A stretch of DNA of 64,000 bases from Microthrixaceae bacterium (GCA_011523825.1 WTFX01000007.1:50478-114477), one strand, 5' to 3'. Positions 43,215 to 51,106 are shown, numbered from the stretch's first letter. Numbers and translations are program-made. Notes: a model not told the origin generated them from the sequence alone.

Positions 43215-43358
43215 TCAGCGCAGCGCGCCTCCGCCGACTGCCTGTACGGCGATGATGACAAAGACAATGCAGGCAACGCAGAAGACCACCACAGCCTTCT
43301 CGACGTTCTTGTTGTGTCCCTGCAGGCCTTGGAACTCGATTTGCTTTCTGCGAGCCAT
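43215..43358 (-). CDS. 47-aa single-TM microprotein
   Basis: The reading starts MARRKQIEFQGLQGHNKN and then enters one transmembrane helix (about residues 21-40, VVVFCVACIVFVIIAV) before a short Gly-rich end. The basic N-terminus predicts N-in topology. It is the third small gene after amt on the - strand, 30 bp after the previous one. Too short for family recognition by eye. It may be an accessory subunit of Amt or of the membrane step of amine use. Confidence 0.6.
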   Translation of the reverse strand: MARRKQIEFQGLQGHNKNVEKAVVVFCVACIVFVIIAVQAVGGGALR

Positions 43359-43388
43359 GTGTCAGTCCTAACGAGTGAGCTCTGCGAG

Positions 43389-43601
43389 CTAGTTGTACTT
43401 TTCGGCGAGCCGGTCGGCCGCGTGGTTGAGCAGCGCGTCCTCGCGGAGAGTGACCATCACTGCGGAAAACACTGAGATGGCGATGCCGATGAGGGCGAGG
43501 AACACCATCGTTCCATTGGTGCCTGTCGGCGCGCCCCATGTCGAATAGCCCCCCGCCGCTTCCACGGCTTCGTTGAAGCTGTCGTAGGGAAAAGTGTTCA
43601 T
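43389..43601 (-). CDS. 70-aa single-TM microprotein
   Basis: The product has an acidic/aromatic N-terminal segment (FPYDSFNEAVEAAGGYSTWG), one transmembrane helix (about residues 31-51) and a charged C-terminal helix ending LAEKYN. Its ATG overlaps the stop of the preceding microprotein (ATGA), and GGAGAACC lies upstream. Function unknown; the position makes it a probable partner of the neighbouring small proteins. Confidence 0.7.
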   Translation of the reverse strand: MNTFPYDSFNEAVEAAGGYSTWGAPTGTNGTMVFLALIGIAISVFSAVMVTLREDALLNHAADRLAEKYN

Positions 43602-43765
43602 GTGGTTCTCCTTGACCGATGCTGAGCCCGGTGCTCAGCGTCCTGTGTGCCTTCGCCGGTGCCGCGCGCCTTGGCTCGCTGTCGCTGCGCCCACATCCCT
43701 GCTGCACCCACGACGAGGTACATCAGCACGAGAGCGCCGATGAATTGAAGCCATGCGCCCGACAC
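43598..43765 (-). CDS. 55-aa single-TM microprotein next to amt
   Basis: A GTG start at 43765, 6 bp after the amt stop, opens MSGAWLQFIGALVLMYLVVG, a single transmembrane helix at the very N-terminus, followed by a long Arg/Gln/Ala-rich cytoplasmic tail. It overlaps the next small gene by 4 bp. The tight packing argues that it is real despite its size. Confidence 0.6.
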   Translation of the reverse strand: MSGAWLQFIGALVLMYLVVGAAGMWAQRQRAKARGTGEGTQDAEHRAQHRSRRTT

Positions 43766-43771
43766 CGTGCG

Positions 43772-45175
43772 CTATCGGTTGTCCCGGTAGGCCCCCTGCA
43801 GGACCCCTGCAGCAGGCTCTTCGGAACCGTCGGCGTTCACGATGGGCTCATCCGCGCGTCCGAACTCGGGGAAGAAGTCGGTCTCGAACTCCGCCATGTC
43901 GAGGCCTTCGAGTTCGACTTCGGGCGGCACGCGCAGCAGGTTCAGCTTCTTGAGTATCCAAGAGGCGATGTAGCCCGTGAAGAACGCCAGTGCGATGAGT
44001 GCCGCAGCGCCTACCAGCTGCCCCAAGAACGATGTCTTGACATCCACGACGCCGCTCGCCGGGAACCCGCCGGCGAAGATGCCGAGCAGCAGCACTCCCC
44101 AGAATCCCATCACGCCATGGACGCTGACGGCACCGACAGCATCGTCGATGCGGGCCTTCTGCTCGATCCAGTTGCCCGCCAGGTAGGCGAGACCGGCAGA
44201 GAAGAACGCCAAGACGAACGTCAGTGACGGGCTGTAGATGTCGGCCCCGGCCGACACGGCCACAACGCCGGCCAGACCGCCCGACAGCGTCCAGAACGGG
44301 TCACCCTTGGCAAAGATGTAGCCGCCTGCGAAACCTCCGGCGAACGCCATGGTGATGGTGAACGTGATGGCCGACAGCGTGGCCGGGACGAAGTAGATGT
44401 TGACGTAGCCGCCGGTGGTGTCTGCCTGGATGTACAAGCAGGCGGCGTAGAAGGCGTAGAACCCGGTGAAGATGATCATCAGCCCCATCAACGTCAGATG
44501 CAGGTTGTGGGGCTTGAACGCTCGTGTTCCGCCGTTGGCGTCGTATCTGCCGATTCTCGGCCCGAGATTGAAGAGCACGCCGAGGGCGAAGATGCCGGCG
44601 ATGCCGTGCACCACGCCCGACGCGGCGAAGTCGTGGTAGCCGAAGTGGATCGTCAGCCAGCCTCCGTAGCTCCATCCCCATGCAGCGGCGATCACCCAGA
44701 CGATGCCGCCCATGAGGGCGGTGAGCCAGAGGTAGGCCGAAATGCGGATCCGTTCGAGCACCGAGCCCGACATGATCGAGCCGGTCGTCCACGAGAACAG
44801 CACGAATGCCGCCCAGAAGACGCCCGTGAGGTTGTCCCCGATGTTCGGCGACATGCTGGCGTCCCACGGCACGACGTAGCCTTCGCCGCAGTAATAGGCC
44901 GCTTCGCCGGCGTTGCCGTTGCCGTCGGGAGTTCCCGTGAACTTCAGCCCCTCCTGCATGCAGAAATAGACCCAGAAGCCGACGTAATAGAACGTCGGCG
45001 TCACCACTGCGATGGTCATGATGTTCTTCATCGCCGTCGACATGATGTTCTTGCGACGGCTGACGCCGGCCTCATAGGTCATGAAGCCGACGTGCAATAG
45101 CCACATGATCGCGACGGTGAAGTAGTAGTAGGCCTCGGTCAGGATCCCGTCCGTGGCCACGGCGGCAATGTCCAT
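43772..45175 (-). CDS. amt: Ammonium transporter (Amt/MEP family)
   Basis: The 467-aa protein has about eleven transmembrane helices and the Amt signatures: GYHDFAASGVVHGIAGIFALG with the conserved Asp and first pore His, and AVSVHGVMGFWG with the second pore His. It moves ammonium or methylammonium across the membrane. A GGGGGGAGG site lies just upstream of the ATG. It heads the - strand operon that leads to tdm and tmm, so it may recover ammonium or import methylamine. No GlnK/PII gene is adjacent, unlike in many amt operons. Confidence 0.95.
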   Translation of the reverse strand: MDIAAVATDGILTEAYYYFTVAIMWLLHVGFMTYEAGVSRRKNIMSTAMKNIMTIAVVTPTFYYVGFWVYFCMQEGLKFTGTPDGNGNAGEAAYYCGEGYVVPWDASMSPNIGDNLTGVFWAAFVLFSWTTGSIMSGSVLERIRISAYLWLTALMGGIVWVIAAAWGWSYGGWLTIHFGYHDFAASGVVHGIAGIFALGVLFNLGPRIGRYDANGGTRAFKPHNLHLTLMGLMIIFTGFYAFYAACLYIQADTTGGYVNIYFVPATLSAITFTITMAFAGGFAGGYIFAKGDPFWTLSGGLAGVVAVSAGADIYSPSLTFVLAFFSAGLAYLAGNWIEQKARIDDAVGAVSVHGVMGFWGVLLLGIFAGGFPASGVVDVKTSFLGQLVGAAALIALAFFTGYIASWILKKLNLLRVPPEVELEGLDMAEFETDFFPEFGRADEPIVNADGSEEPAAGVLQGAYRDNR

Positions 45176-45249
45176 TGCGCCTCCCCCCGTTTCCTGTGCG
45201 CTTGGGTGCCCGTCACTCCCGTGACTGACCCAAATTGGACAAACCGTAA

Positions 45250-45271
45250 CACACTCGCAATATTGGGTGTG
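45250..45271. promoter_or_regulatory. Imperfect palindrome in the amt promoter region
   Basis: CACAC at 45250-45254 and GTGTG at 45267-45271 surround an AATATT core, about 75 bp upstream of the amt start. It could be an operator for a nitrogen regulator or for the nearby XRE-cupin protein. The match to known actinobacterial nitrogen boxes is weak. Confidence 0.35.
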
Positions 45272-45320
45272 ACCTTCTGTCGCCAGATGGCTGAAGCTTG
45301 AACTCTGCGACCGGTGTGTA

Positions 45321-45710
45321 TCAGCCGTCGCTGGGCTCGATGAATTCGAACTCGGTTACAGCACCTGTCCCGGCATCTACGACCACTGCGGCCTGGCGCA
45401 GGAAGTCATCACGGCCGCCTGCTGGATCCGTCAGCGTGAAGACCACTGCCCACGCTGGTCGCGGCGGGAAGCCGCGGCGGATGAGCCTGATTTCGGATTG
45501 GTCAGGCTCGAAGCTGCCGGGTGCCGTTTGGAGTGCGGCGCGCGCCGTGGCAAGGGCGTCCTCCTGTTCCACATCGACGCCCGAGCAGCCATCGAAGAAG
45601 ACCAGAATGATCAACAACAGCATGCCGGTGCCGACCAGCACCCACTTGCGATTGCCCAGCGTGCGTCGTGCTGGCGGCTCGTTGGGGGGAGTCTCAGTCA
45701 TGTTGCTCAT
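45321..45710 (-). CDS. Membrane-anchored protein of unknown function
   Basis: The 129-aa product has a short Pro/Arg N-terminus, one transmembrane helix (about residues 23-40) directly followed by DGCSG, and a soluble extracytoplasmic domain (about 50-129) with VVFTLTDPAGGRDDFLRQAAVVVDAGTGAVTEFEF, a PepSY-like strand pattern. The start overlaps the end of the upstream gene. No role is known. It lies between the regulator and amt on the same strand. Confidence 0.65.
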   Translation of the reverse strand: MSNMTETPPNEPPARRTLGNRKWVLVGTGMLLLIILVFFDGCSGVDVEQEDALATARAALQTAPGSFEPDQSEIRLIRRGFPPRPAWAVVFTLTDPAGGRDDFLRQAAVVVDAGTGAVTEFEFIEPSDG

Positions 45711-45927
45711 TCTTGGGGCGTGGGACGAGCCGCAGGATGATGTAGCCCACTACATGGGCCAAGGCGACAAATGACACCCACCACAGCAGCACCTTGAGTC
45801 GGTAGCCCCGCTCACGGCATTCCCAGTAGGTGAGCGCGAGTGCTCCGGATAGCAGCAGCCACAGCATCACACTCTGCGCGGGGCCCTGACGCTGGCTGAC
45901 GAACTCGATGAGGAGCAGGAGGCCCAC
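45694..45927 (-). CDS. Small two-TM protein
   Basis: The 77-aa product has two hydrophobic helices (about residues 18-33 and 47-66) separated by ECRERGYRLK, and a basic tail RPKNEQHD. It lies 4 bp after the XRE-cupin gene stop and overlaps the next gene by 17 bp, so the three are probably co-transcribed. Function unknown. Confidence 0.6.
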   Translation of the reverse strand: MGLLLLIEFVSQRQGPAQSVMLWLLLSGALALTYWECRERGYRLKVLLWWVSFVALAHVVGYIILRLVPRPKNEQHD

Positions 45928-45931
45928 TGCC

Positions 45932-46606
45932 TCACCCCCCTGCCGTTCCTCGTGATTCGCTGGCCGGGTACACCTTGATGGAGATGAACCGCACCGGCAA
46001 CTCGACGAGTTCGACTGGGCCGTGAGCCACCTCGCCGTGAATCTGCATGGTGTCGCCTGTGTTGAGCAGGTAGGACTTGCCGCCGTAGCCGTAGTTGAGC
46101 GATCCCTCGAGCATGTGGAGAAACTCCACGCCTGGGTGCTGGTAGAGCGGGAACACGCCGCCCGGCTCCGTGATGGTGGTGATCATCGGCTCGATGACCT
46201 GATTGGGTCCTCGCAGCGTGCCGAGGTCCTGGTACAGCCGGTCGGGCCCGCCGCGGTCGTGGTGGATCTCGTGGCCTTCGCCTGCTCGCACGATGACCAG
46301 GTCGTGCTCCTCGTCGAGGCCCCGGAAGAGCGCGGTGACGGGTACCTTCGCCGTGCCGGCGAGGCGAGCGAGCGTCGACAGGCTCGGCGCACTCTGGCCG
46401 TGCTCGATCTTGGAGAGCATCCCCAGGGAGATGCCGGCATCGGTGGCGAACGCCGACATCGTCATATTCAAGGCCTGGCGGAGTTCGCGGACCCGGCTGC
46501 CGACAACGCGGCACAGCTCGGCCGTGGTCAGCGGCGAATCGATGGCTGACTCCGCAAGGCTCAGCGGGTCGGGGCCGTCGGGATCGTCCCGCGGGTCCGG
46601 GTTCAT
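45932..46606 (-). CDS. XRE-family regulator with C-terminal cupin
   Basis: The 224-aa protein has an N-terminal Cro/CI helix-turn-helix (about residues 30-88: RELRQALNMTMSAFATDAGISLGMLSKIEHGQSAPSLSTL) and a C-terminal cupin barrel (about 140-218) with PGVEFLHMLEGSLNY and GDTMQIHGEVAHGPVEL. Such regulators sense small metabolites and often control amine, polyamine or sulfonate use. Its location upstream of amt-tdm-tmm makes it the candidate local regulator; that link is an inference. Confidence 0.88.
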   Translation of the reverse strand: MNPDPRDDPDGPDPLSLAESAIDSPLTTAELCRVVGSRVRELRQALNMTMSAFATDAGISLGMLSKIEHGQSAPSLSTLARLAGTAKVPVTALFRGLDEEHDLVIVRAGEGHEIHHDRGGPDRLYQDLGTLRGPNQVIEPMITTITEPGGVFPLYQHPGVEFLHMLEGSLNYGYGGKSYLLNTGDTMQIHGEVAHGPVELVELPVRFISIKVYPASESRGTAGG

Positions 46607-46650
46607 CGCCCTGATAGTGCCAGATGGCGGTTGCTGGGCGGTGCGCGACC

Positions 46651-46730
46651 GCGGCGGAGGCGGCAGGAGATTCTGCGACGTTGCGACCGGCTGGATCGCT
46701 GGTCGCAGAATCTCCTGCCGCCTCCGCCGC
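46651..46730. repeat. Perfect 29-bp inverted repeat with 22-nt loop
   Basis: The arm at 46651-46679 (begins GCGGCGGAGGCGGCAGG) is exactly complementary to 46702-46730. It lies between the stop of the LLM oxidoreductase gene and the start of the regulator gene, both on the - strand. The stem is long for a factor-independent terminator and has no T tract. It may be a strong terminator, an insulator or a mobile repeat. Confidence 0.85.
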
Positions 46731-46760
46731 TATGGCATCTGTGCCTTTCGACCCGAGACC

Positions 46761-47747
46761 TCAGTCTTGGAGACCGGCGGCTGCGGCGAAGGTCTGGAGC
46801 TCGCGTTCTATGTTGCCCATGGGCTGGAAGGCGACTTCGGTGATGCCGGCGGTCGCGAGTCGTTCGATGCGTTCGGGTACCTCACTGGCGTGGCATACGA
46901 AGGGGGCGATGCGCAGGGATTCGGGGGTGAGCACTTGGCGGTCGATGGCGTTGAGTCGGGTGAGATGGCCTTCGTGGAGTGAGAGGTGGAGCGTGTCGGG
47001 GTCCCTGTCGCCGGTGACTTCGGCGAAGCGGTCGGCATTGGGCAGTGTGCTGAGCCGGGCATCGCGCTGTTCGAGGAATGCGTGGTAGGCGACGCTCACG
47101 CCGGGACCCGCCGTGTCGAGTACCCGGGGGGATTCGATGGTTTCCTCGTCGTCGAGGATCGTGCCGAAGCCAAGCAGGATCACGTCGTCGATCCCGGTGT
47201 AATCCGCATCGGGACGGGGCCGAGAGGTGAAGACGCCGCAGCCCATCTCCGCCGCAGCGGCGAGGCCTCGGGGACCGTTCACCGCCACGATCCACGGCAC
47301 CTCGATGGGCCGCTCGACCGCTTGGCCTGGCCAATGGAGCATGCGTGCCGCCCTGCCATCGACTTCGACGATCTCGCCTCGCAGCAGTGCTTGGGTGTCA
47401 GCGACCATCTGGGGGAACTCGGCCCAGCGCAGCGGCTTTTGGCCCATGGCCCGCCGGCCGGTGAAGCCCGTGCCGGCGCCGATGATGACCCGTTCGGGCC
47501 CGACGAGCCCGACTAGAGTGGCAATGGCTGAAGCCGTGGTCATCGGGTGGCGCAGCGAGGGAATCAGCACACCGGGCCCGAGACGGATGCGCTGAGTGCG
47601 CACCGCCGCGAGGGCGAGGATCATCCAGACATCGAGCTGCAGCGCCGGCGTGTCGTAGACCCAGGCGGTCTCGTAGCCCAGCTCCTCGGCCAGCACGATG
47701 TGGTCCGGCGTCTCGGGAACGGGCGGGAACGCGGCAGAGATCTTCAT
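46761..47747 (-). CDS. LLM-class (F420-type luciferase-like) oxidoreductase
   Basis: The 328-aa TIM-barrel protein starts KISAAFPPVPETPDHIVLAEELGYETAWVYDTPAL and has RIRLGPGVLIPSLRHPMTTASAIATL with GAGTGFTGRRAMGQ, typical of F420-dependent LLM enzymes of actinobacteria (FMN is the alternative cofactor). Substrate unknown. It is divergent from the PPOX protein gene. Confidence 0.88.
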   Translation of the reverse strand: MKISAAFPPVPETPDHIVLAEELGYETAWVYDTPALQLDVWMILALAAVRTQRIRLGPGVLIPSLRHPMTTASAIATLVGLVGPERVIIGAGTGFTGRRAMGQKPLRWAEFPQMVADTQALLRGEIVEVDGRAARMLHWPGQAVERPIEVPWIVAVNGPRGLAAAAEMGCGVFTSRPRPDADYTGIDDVILLGFGTILDDEETIESPRVLDTAGPGVSVAYHAFLEQRDARLSTLPNADRFAEVTGDRDPDTLHLSLHEGHLTRLNAIDRQVLTPESLRIAPFVCHASEVPERIERLATAGITEVAFQPMGNIERELQTFAAAAGLQD

Positions 47748-47878
47748 GGCGGCAGTCTCGCGAAATGCGCGGGCTTCGGCCCGGATCGCCAGCCCGGCAC
47801 ACGCGGACTCCTATGTCCGACGCTCGGACCGGGTCGGCAGCCCTGATCGCCGGAGCTCGTATGTGCGAGGCTGCGCGC

Positions 47879-48286
47879 ATGGAGATCTCGAAGGCACTCG
47901 ACTACGTGCGCAAGAACGACCGCGCTGTGCTGGCCACCAAGGCACGCGATGGCACGCCGCAGCTGTCGCCGGTGACGTTGGCCGTCGTCGACGACACGGT
48001 GGTGATGAGCACACGGGACACGGCCTTCAAGGTCAAGAACCTGCATCGCGACCCGCAGTCGTGGCTGTGCGTGTTTCCCGAGAAGTGGCTGGGCCGTTGG
48101 GTCCAGCTTGAGTGTCAGGCCGAGATCATCTCCGGCGAGGCCGCCCTCGATCCGCTGGTCGAGTACTACCGCACGCTGCAGGGCGAGCACCCCGACTGGG
48201 ACGACTACCGCCGCGCAATGGTGGAGGACAAGCGCTGCCTCGTCCGGTTCCACATCGCCAAGGCCGGCCCCGACAAGCACGGCTGA
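47879..48286 (+). CDS. PPOX-class F420/FMN-binding protein
   Basis: The 135-aa protein has the split-barrel flavin fold: KNDRAVLATKARDGTPQLSPVTLAVVDDTVVMSTRDTAFKVKNLHRDPQSWLCV, common in F420-dependent reductases and heme-binding relatives. The ATG at 47879 matches the usual family N-terminus. It probably reduces a small substrate or binds a cofactor; the exact role is unknown. Confidence 0.85.
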   Translation: MEISKALDYVRKNDRAVLATKARDGTPQLSPVTLAVVDDTVVMSTRDTAFKVKNLHRDPQSWLCVFPEKWLGRWVQLECQAEIISGEAALDPLVEYYRTLQGEHPDWDDYRRAMVEDKRCLVRFHIAKAGPDKHG

Positions 48287-48351
48287 TCGACGGACGCCGT
48301 GAGGTGCTGTGCCGACGCCGAGCGTTGGCCGGCAACCCGGAGCGGCGGCGC

Positions 48352-49263
48352 TCACTCCCAGTTGAAAGCAGCGTCGGGTCGCCGCGCCCACCCGGCTTGG
48401 CCGGTTTGGCGCATGTCGGTGCCGAGGCGTGCCATCTGCTTGGCGTAGAGCTCAGCGCCCACGTTGTGCCACTTGCCATGGCCCGGGAACACCCACTCGG
48501 CGCGCAGCTCGGACAACCGATCCATCGAGTCGGCGAGGACCGCCCATGAATAGAAGGTCTGCTCGGGGGTGACATCGAGCTCGCCCCGGCGGTGATTCCA
48601 GTGCAGCGTGTCGCCGGTGAAAAGCCATCTGTCGTCGACGTGAAAGACGACCGAGCCCTCCGTGTGGCCGGGCACCTGTACGGCGACGGCACCCGGCGAC
48701 ACCTCGGTGGGACCCGTGCTCTCGAGGATGACCGTTGCGTAGGGCGCTGCGTCGGCGTCGGCGGCGTGTATCCAGACCTGCGCGCCGTAGCGCTCGGCCC
48801 AGCGGTCGGCGTCGGCTACGTCGTCGCGGTGGCTGAGCAGCACATGCCCGACACCGCCCAGGCCGTCGACGCGCTCGGCGAGTCCGCGCAGGTAACGGGG
48901 CGAGTCGACCATGAGGTTGCCGTTCGGTCGTTCGACAAGGTACGAGTGCGCCCCGAACGACGACTGCGCGTTGTGACCGAGCGCCCAGACACCGGGCGCC
49001 AGCTGGTGGGGGAACGATGGGTCAGGCGGCCGACGGATCTCGATGTTGCCGATCGACTGCGACGGACAGGCCTCCGCGGCCCTCCACAGCGCTGCAGATT
49101 CCTCAGGGCCGTCGGGCTGGCGGGCCAGGTAGGAGCGCCCGGCGCTGTCCATCTCGATGAGCCCCGGCGCCCAGTGCCGGGCCACGTCGCAACGGATGCA
49201 ACGGGTGTCGACGAACCAAGGCCCCTCGACGTTCTCGGGATGCGCAGAGTCGAGACGCGCCAT
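48352..49263 (-). CDS. Ferredoxin-like plus metallo-beta-lactamase-fold protein
   Basis: The 303-aa protein has an N-terminal cluster-binding segment (TRCIRCDVARHWAPG and ACPSQSIG, about residues 20-75) that resembles a single 4Fe-4S ferredoxin half, followed by an MBL domain (about 85-280) with LLSHRDDVADADRW, VPGHTEGSVVFHVD, FTGDTLHW and FPGHG. The metal motif departs from HxHxDH, reading HRDDVAD, as in several ferredoxin-linked MBL proteins. AGGGGG lies about 10 nt before the ATG at 49263. It may be a hydrolase coupled to redox sensing; unproven. Confidence 0.82.
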   Translation of the reverse strand: MARLDSAHPENVEGPWFVDTRCIRCDVARHWAPGLIEMDSAGRSYLARQPDGPEESAALWRAAEACPSQSIGNIEIRRPPDPSFPHQLAPGVWALGHNAQSSFGAHSYLVERPNGNLMVDSPRYLRGLAERVDGLGGVGHVLLSHRDDVADADRWAERYGAQVWIHAADADAAPYATVILESTGPTEVSPGAVAVQVPGHTEGSVVFHVDDRWLFTGDTLHWNHRRGELDVTPEQTFYSWAVLADSMDRLSELRAEWVFPGHGKWHNVGAELYAKQMARLGTDMRQTGQAGWARRPDAAFNWE

Positions 49264-49335
49264 CGCCTGCACCCCCTGATGCCTGGCCCGAATGCTAAGT
49301 CCGGCCGACGGTCTCCGGGCATCGCCGTCTGGACG

Positions 49336-49794
49336 TCAGCTGTTGGTGACCTGCCAGTGGACGAGGGTGTACGGCGGGTTGCCGTTGTCGTGGTCTTCGA
49401 AGACGGCTTCGACATCGCTGCCGATGACGATGTCCTGCATGGGGTCGCCGAGCAGGTTGCCGATCATGCGCAGGTTGTCGGCGTGGGGCAGCTCGACCAG
49501 CACCACGATGTAGGGACCGTGCTCGGCCAGCGCCGGATGCACGGGGTGATGCACGCGCTGCCAGGAGTAGATGCGCGCTGTGGGCTCGACCGTCACCCAC
49601 TCGACATTGAGCGACTGGCAGGCGTGGCACACCCAGTCGGGCCCCCATTGGTGGGTGCCGCAGTCGGCGCAGCGCTGTACTCGCAGCTCGTGCTCGCGGG
49701 TGCCTTCCCAGTACGGCGCGTCCATCCCGTCGCGCATCGGAGCAGGTTGGGTGAGGCCCTCCGGCAGGTAGGTGGCCTCGGCGAGCGCGCTCAT
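49336..49794 (-). CDS. DUF35 zinc-ribbon/OB-fold protein (second copy)
   Basis: The 152-aa protein has the zinc ribbon CADCGTHQWGPDWVCHAC (about residues 42-59) and an OB-fold with PYIVVLVELPHADNLRMIGNL. It partners the thiolase-like protein encoded directly upstream (4-bp overlap), as in the pair at 25079-26742 but with the gene order reversed. The product should bind acyl-CoA for the thiolase-like partner. Confidence 0.88.
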   Translation of the reverse strand: MSALAEATYLPEGLTQPAPMRDGMDAPYWEGTREHELRVQRCADCGTHQWGPDWVCHACQSLNVEWVTVEPTARIYSWQRVHHPVHPALAEHGPYIVVLVELPHADNLRMIGNLLGDPMQDIVIGSDVEAVFEDHDNGNPPYTLVHWQVTNS

Positions 49795-50987
49795 CCGAGC
49801 ACCTCCGCCGTGCCGTAGATCGCTGTCGAGGCGATCTCGACCATGGGTCCGGCGTTGGAGAGCGACACGTTGACGTTCGGCACCTGGTTGCTCGAATCGC
49901 CGCGCACCTGCCGCACCGCTTCGATCTGCATGCCGAGCCCGTGCATGTAGCACTCGGCGAGGTTGCCGCCGCTGGTGTTCAGCGGGATGCTCCCCCCGTC
50001 CGCCCGCAGGTTCTCGAACGTCAGCACCTCGTTGGCGTTCTCGTAGGTGCACAGACCGTGCTCGATGAGGCTCATCACCACGGCGCCGGTGAAGTTCTCG
50101 TAGCTCTGCACTACGTCGACGTCGTCGGGTGTCACGCCGGCCTGGTCATAGAGGTGCTGCGCCCCGAGCTTGAAGCTGGAGGTGGCGTAGTCGGTCGGGT
50201 TGTGCACCCAGGCGCCTGAGCGGTGCCCGCCGCTCTGCTGCGCCGCCAGCACCAGCACCGGCGTGTCGCTGAGATCGGCGGCCCGCTCGGCTGAGGTGAC
50301 GATCATGGCGGCACCGCCGTCGTTCTCGAGGCAGCAGTCGTACAGCCGGAACGGCTCGGTGATCCAGCGGGACGAGTCGTACGTCTCGGCATCCAGCGGT
50401 CGGCCGTACATGATCGCCCGGGGGTTGTTCTGCGCGTGGTGATACGCCGCCAGCGCCACCGCCCGCATGGTGGATCGGTCGATACCGTGCTCCCACATGA
50501 GCCGGGTGGTACGCATCGCGTACATCTGGGCGGGGCTCATCACGCCGTAGGGGAGCGTGTAGGCGAATTCGCCCCGCACGGCAGGGCGGCGGCCGCCTTG
50601 GCCGAAGCGGCCGAACTGGCCCTGGGCCAGGCCTCGGTAGGCCACCACGACGTTCGCCGATCCGGCGTGCACGGCGCTGGCGGCGTTCTGCACGACGGCC
50701 GCAGCGCCGCCGCCCCCGCCGCCCCACTGCATGTTCGAGTAGCGCAGCTCTTCGAGGCCGAGGGCGTTGGCCAGCCGGGCCGGTGTATTGCGGTCGTTGC
50801 TGTACGAACAGAACCCGTCGATCTCCCGTGGGTTGATGCCCGCATCCTCGCACGCCGCCAAGATCGCCTTCACGACCAGTACGAACTCGGGATCGGTCGA
50901 CTGGCCGCGCTTGTAATAGGTGGTCTCGCCGACTCCGGCGACAGCCGTACGGCCGCGCAGGCCGTGGTTCACACCCGATTGGCTCAC
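49791..50987 (-). CDS. Thiolase-like (SCP2-type) protein (second copy)
   Basis: The 398-aa protein follows the SCP2-thiolase layout: TAVAGVGETTYYKRG, EIDGFCSYSNDRNTPARLANALG, a Gly-rich NMQWGGGGGGAAAVVQNAA, YDCCLENDGGAAMIVTSAERA, QSYENFTGAVVMSLIEHGLC and IPLNTSGGNLAECYMHGLGMQIEAVRQ. The GTG at 50987 fits the family start. With the DUF35 partner it may act in C-C bond cleavage of an acyl-CoA. Confidence 0.87.
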   Translation of the reverse strand: MSQSGVNHGLRGRTAVAGVGETTYYKRGQSTDPEFVLVVKAILAACEDAGINPREIDGFCSYSNDRNTPARLANALGLEELRYSNMQWGGGGGGAAAVVQNAASAVHAGSANVVVAYRGLAQGQFGRFGQGGRRPAVRGEFAYTLPYGVMSPAQMYAMRTTRLMWEHGIDRSTMRAVALAAYHHAQNNPRAIMYGRPLDAETYDSSRWITEPFRLYDCCLENDGGAAMIVTSAERAADLSDTPVLVLAAQQSGGHRSGAWVHNPTDYATSSFKLGAQHLYDQAGVTPDDVDVVQSYENFTGAVVMSLIEHGLCTYENANEVLTFENLRADGGSIPLNTSGGNLAECYMHGLGMQIEAVRQVRGDSSNQVPNVNVSLSNAGPMVEIASTAIYGTAEVLG

Positions 50988-51106
50988 GGCCGCAAACCGT
51001 AGCCAAGACGTGGCCGGTGCCGCCCACGCCTGCCGGACCCCGCCGCGCAACCTCACGACTGCTTTGCCGGTGTCTGCGGTGACTCAACGGGCTAGAAACA
51101 GGGCCG

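Noticed and set aside
40969..43371. An 800-codon + strand reading
   Set aside because: It is opposite tdm and the small membrane genes and shows no recognisable domain.
45240..45275. A GlnR or AmtR box upstream of amt
   Set aside because: Only isolated half-sites match; spacing and sequence are too poor to name the regulator.
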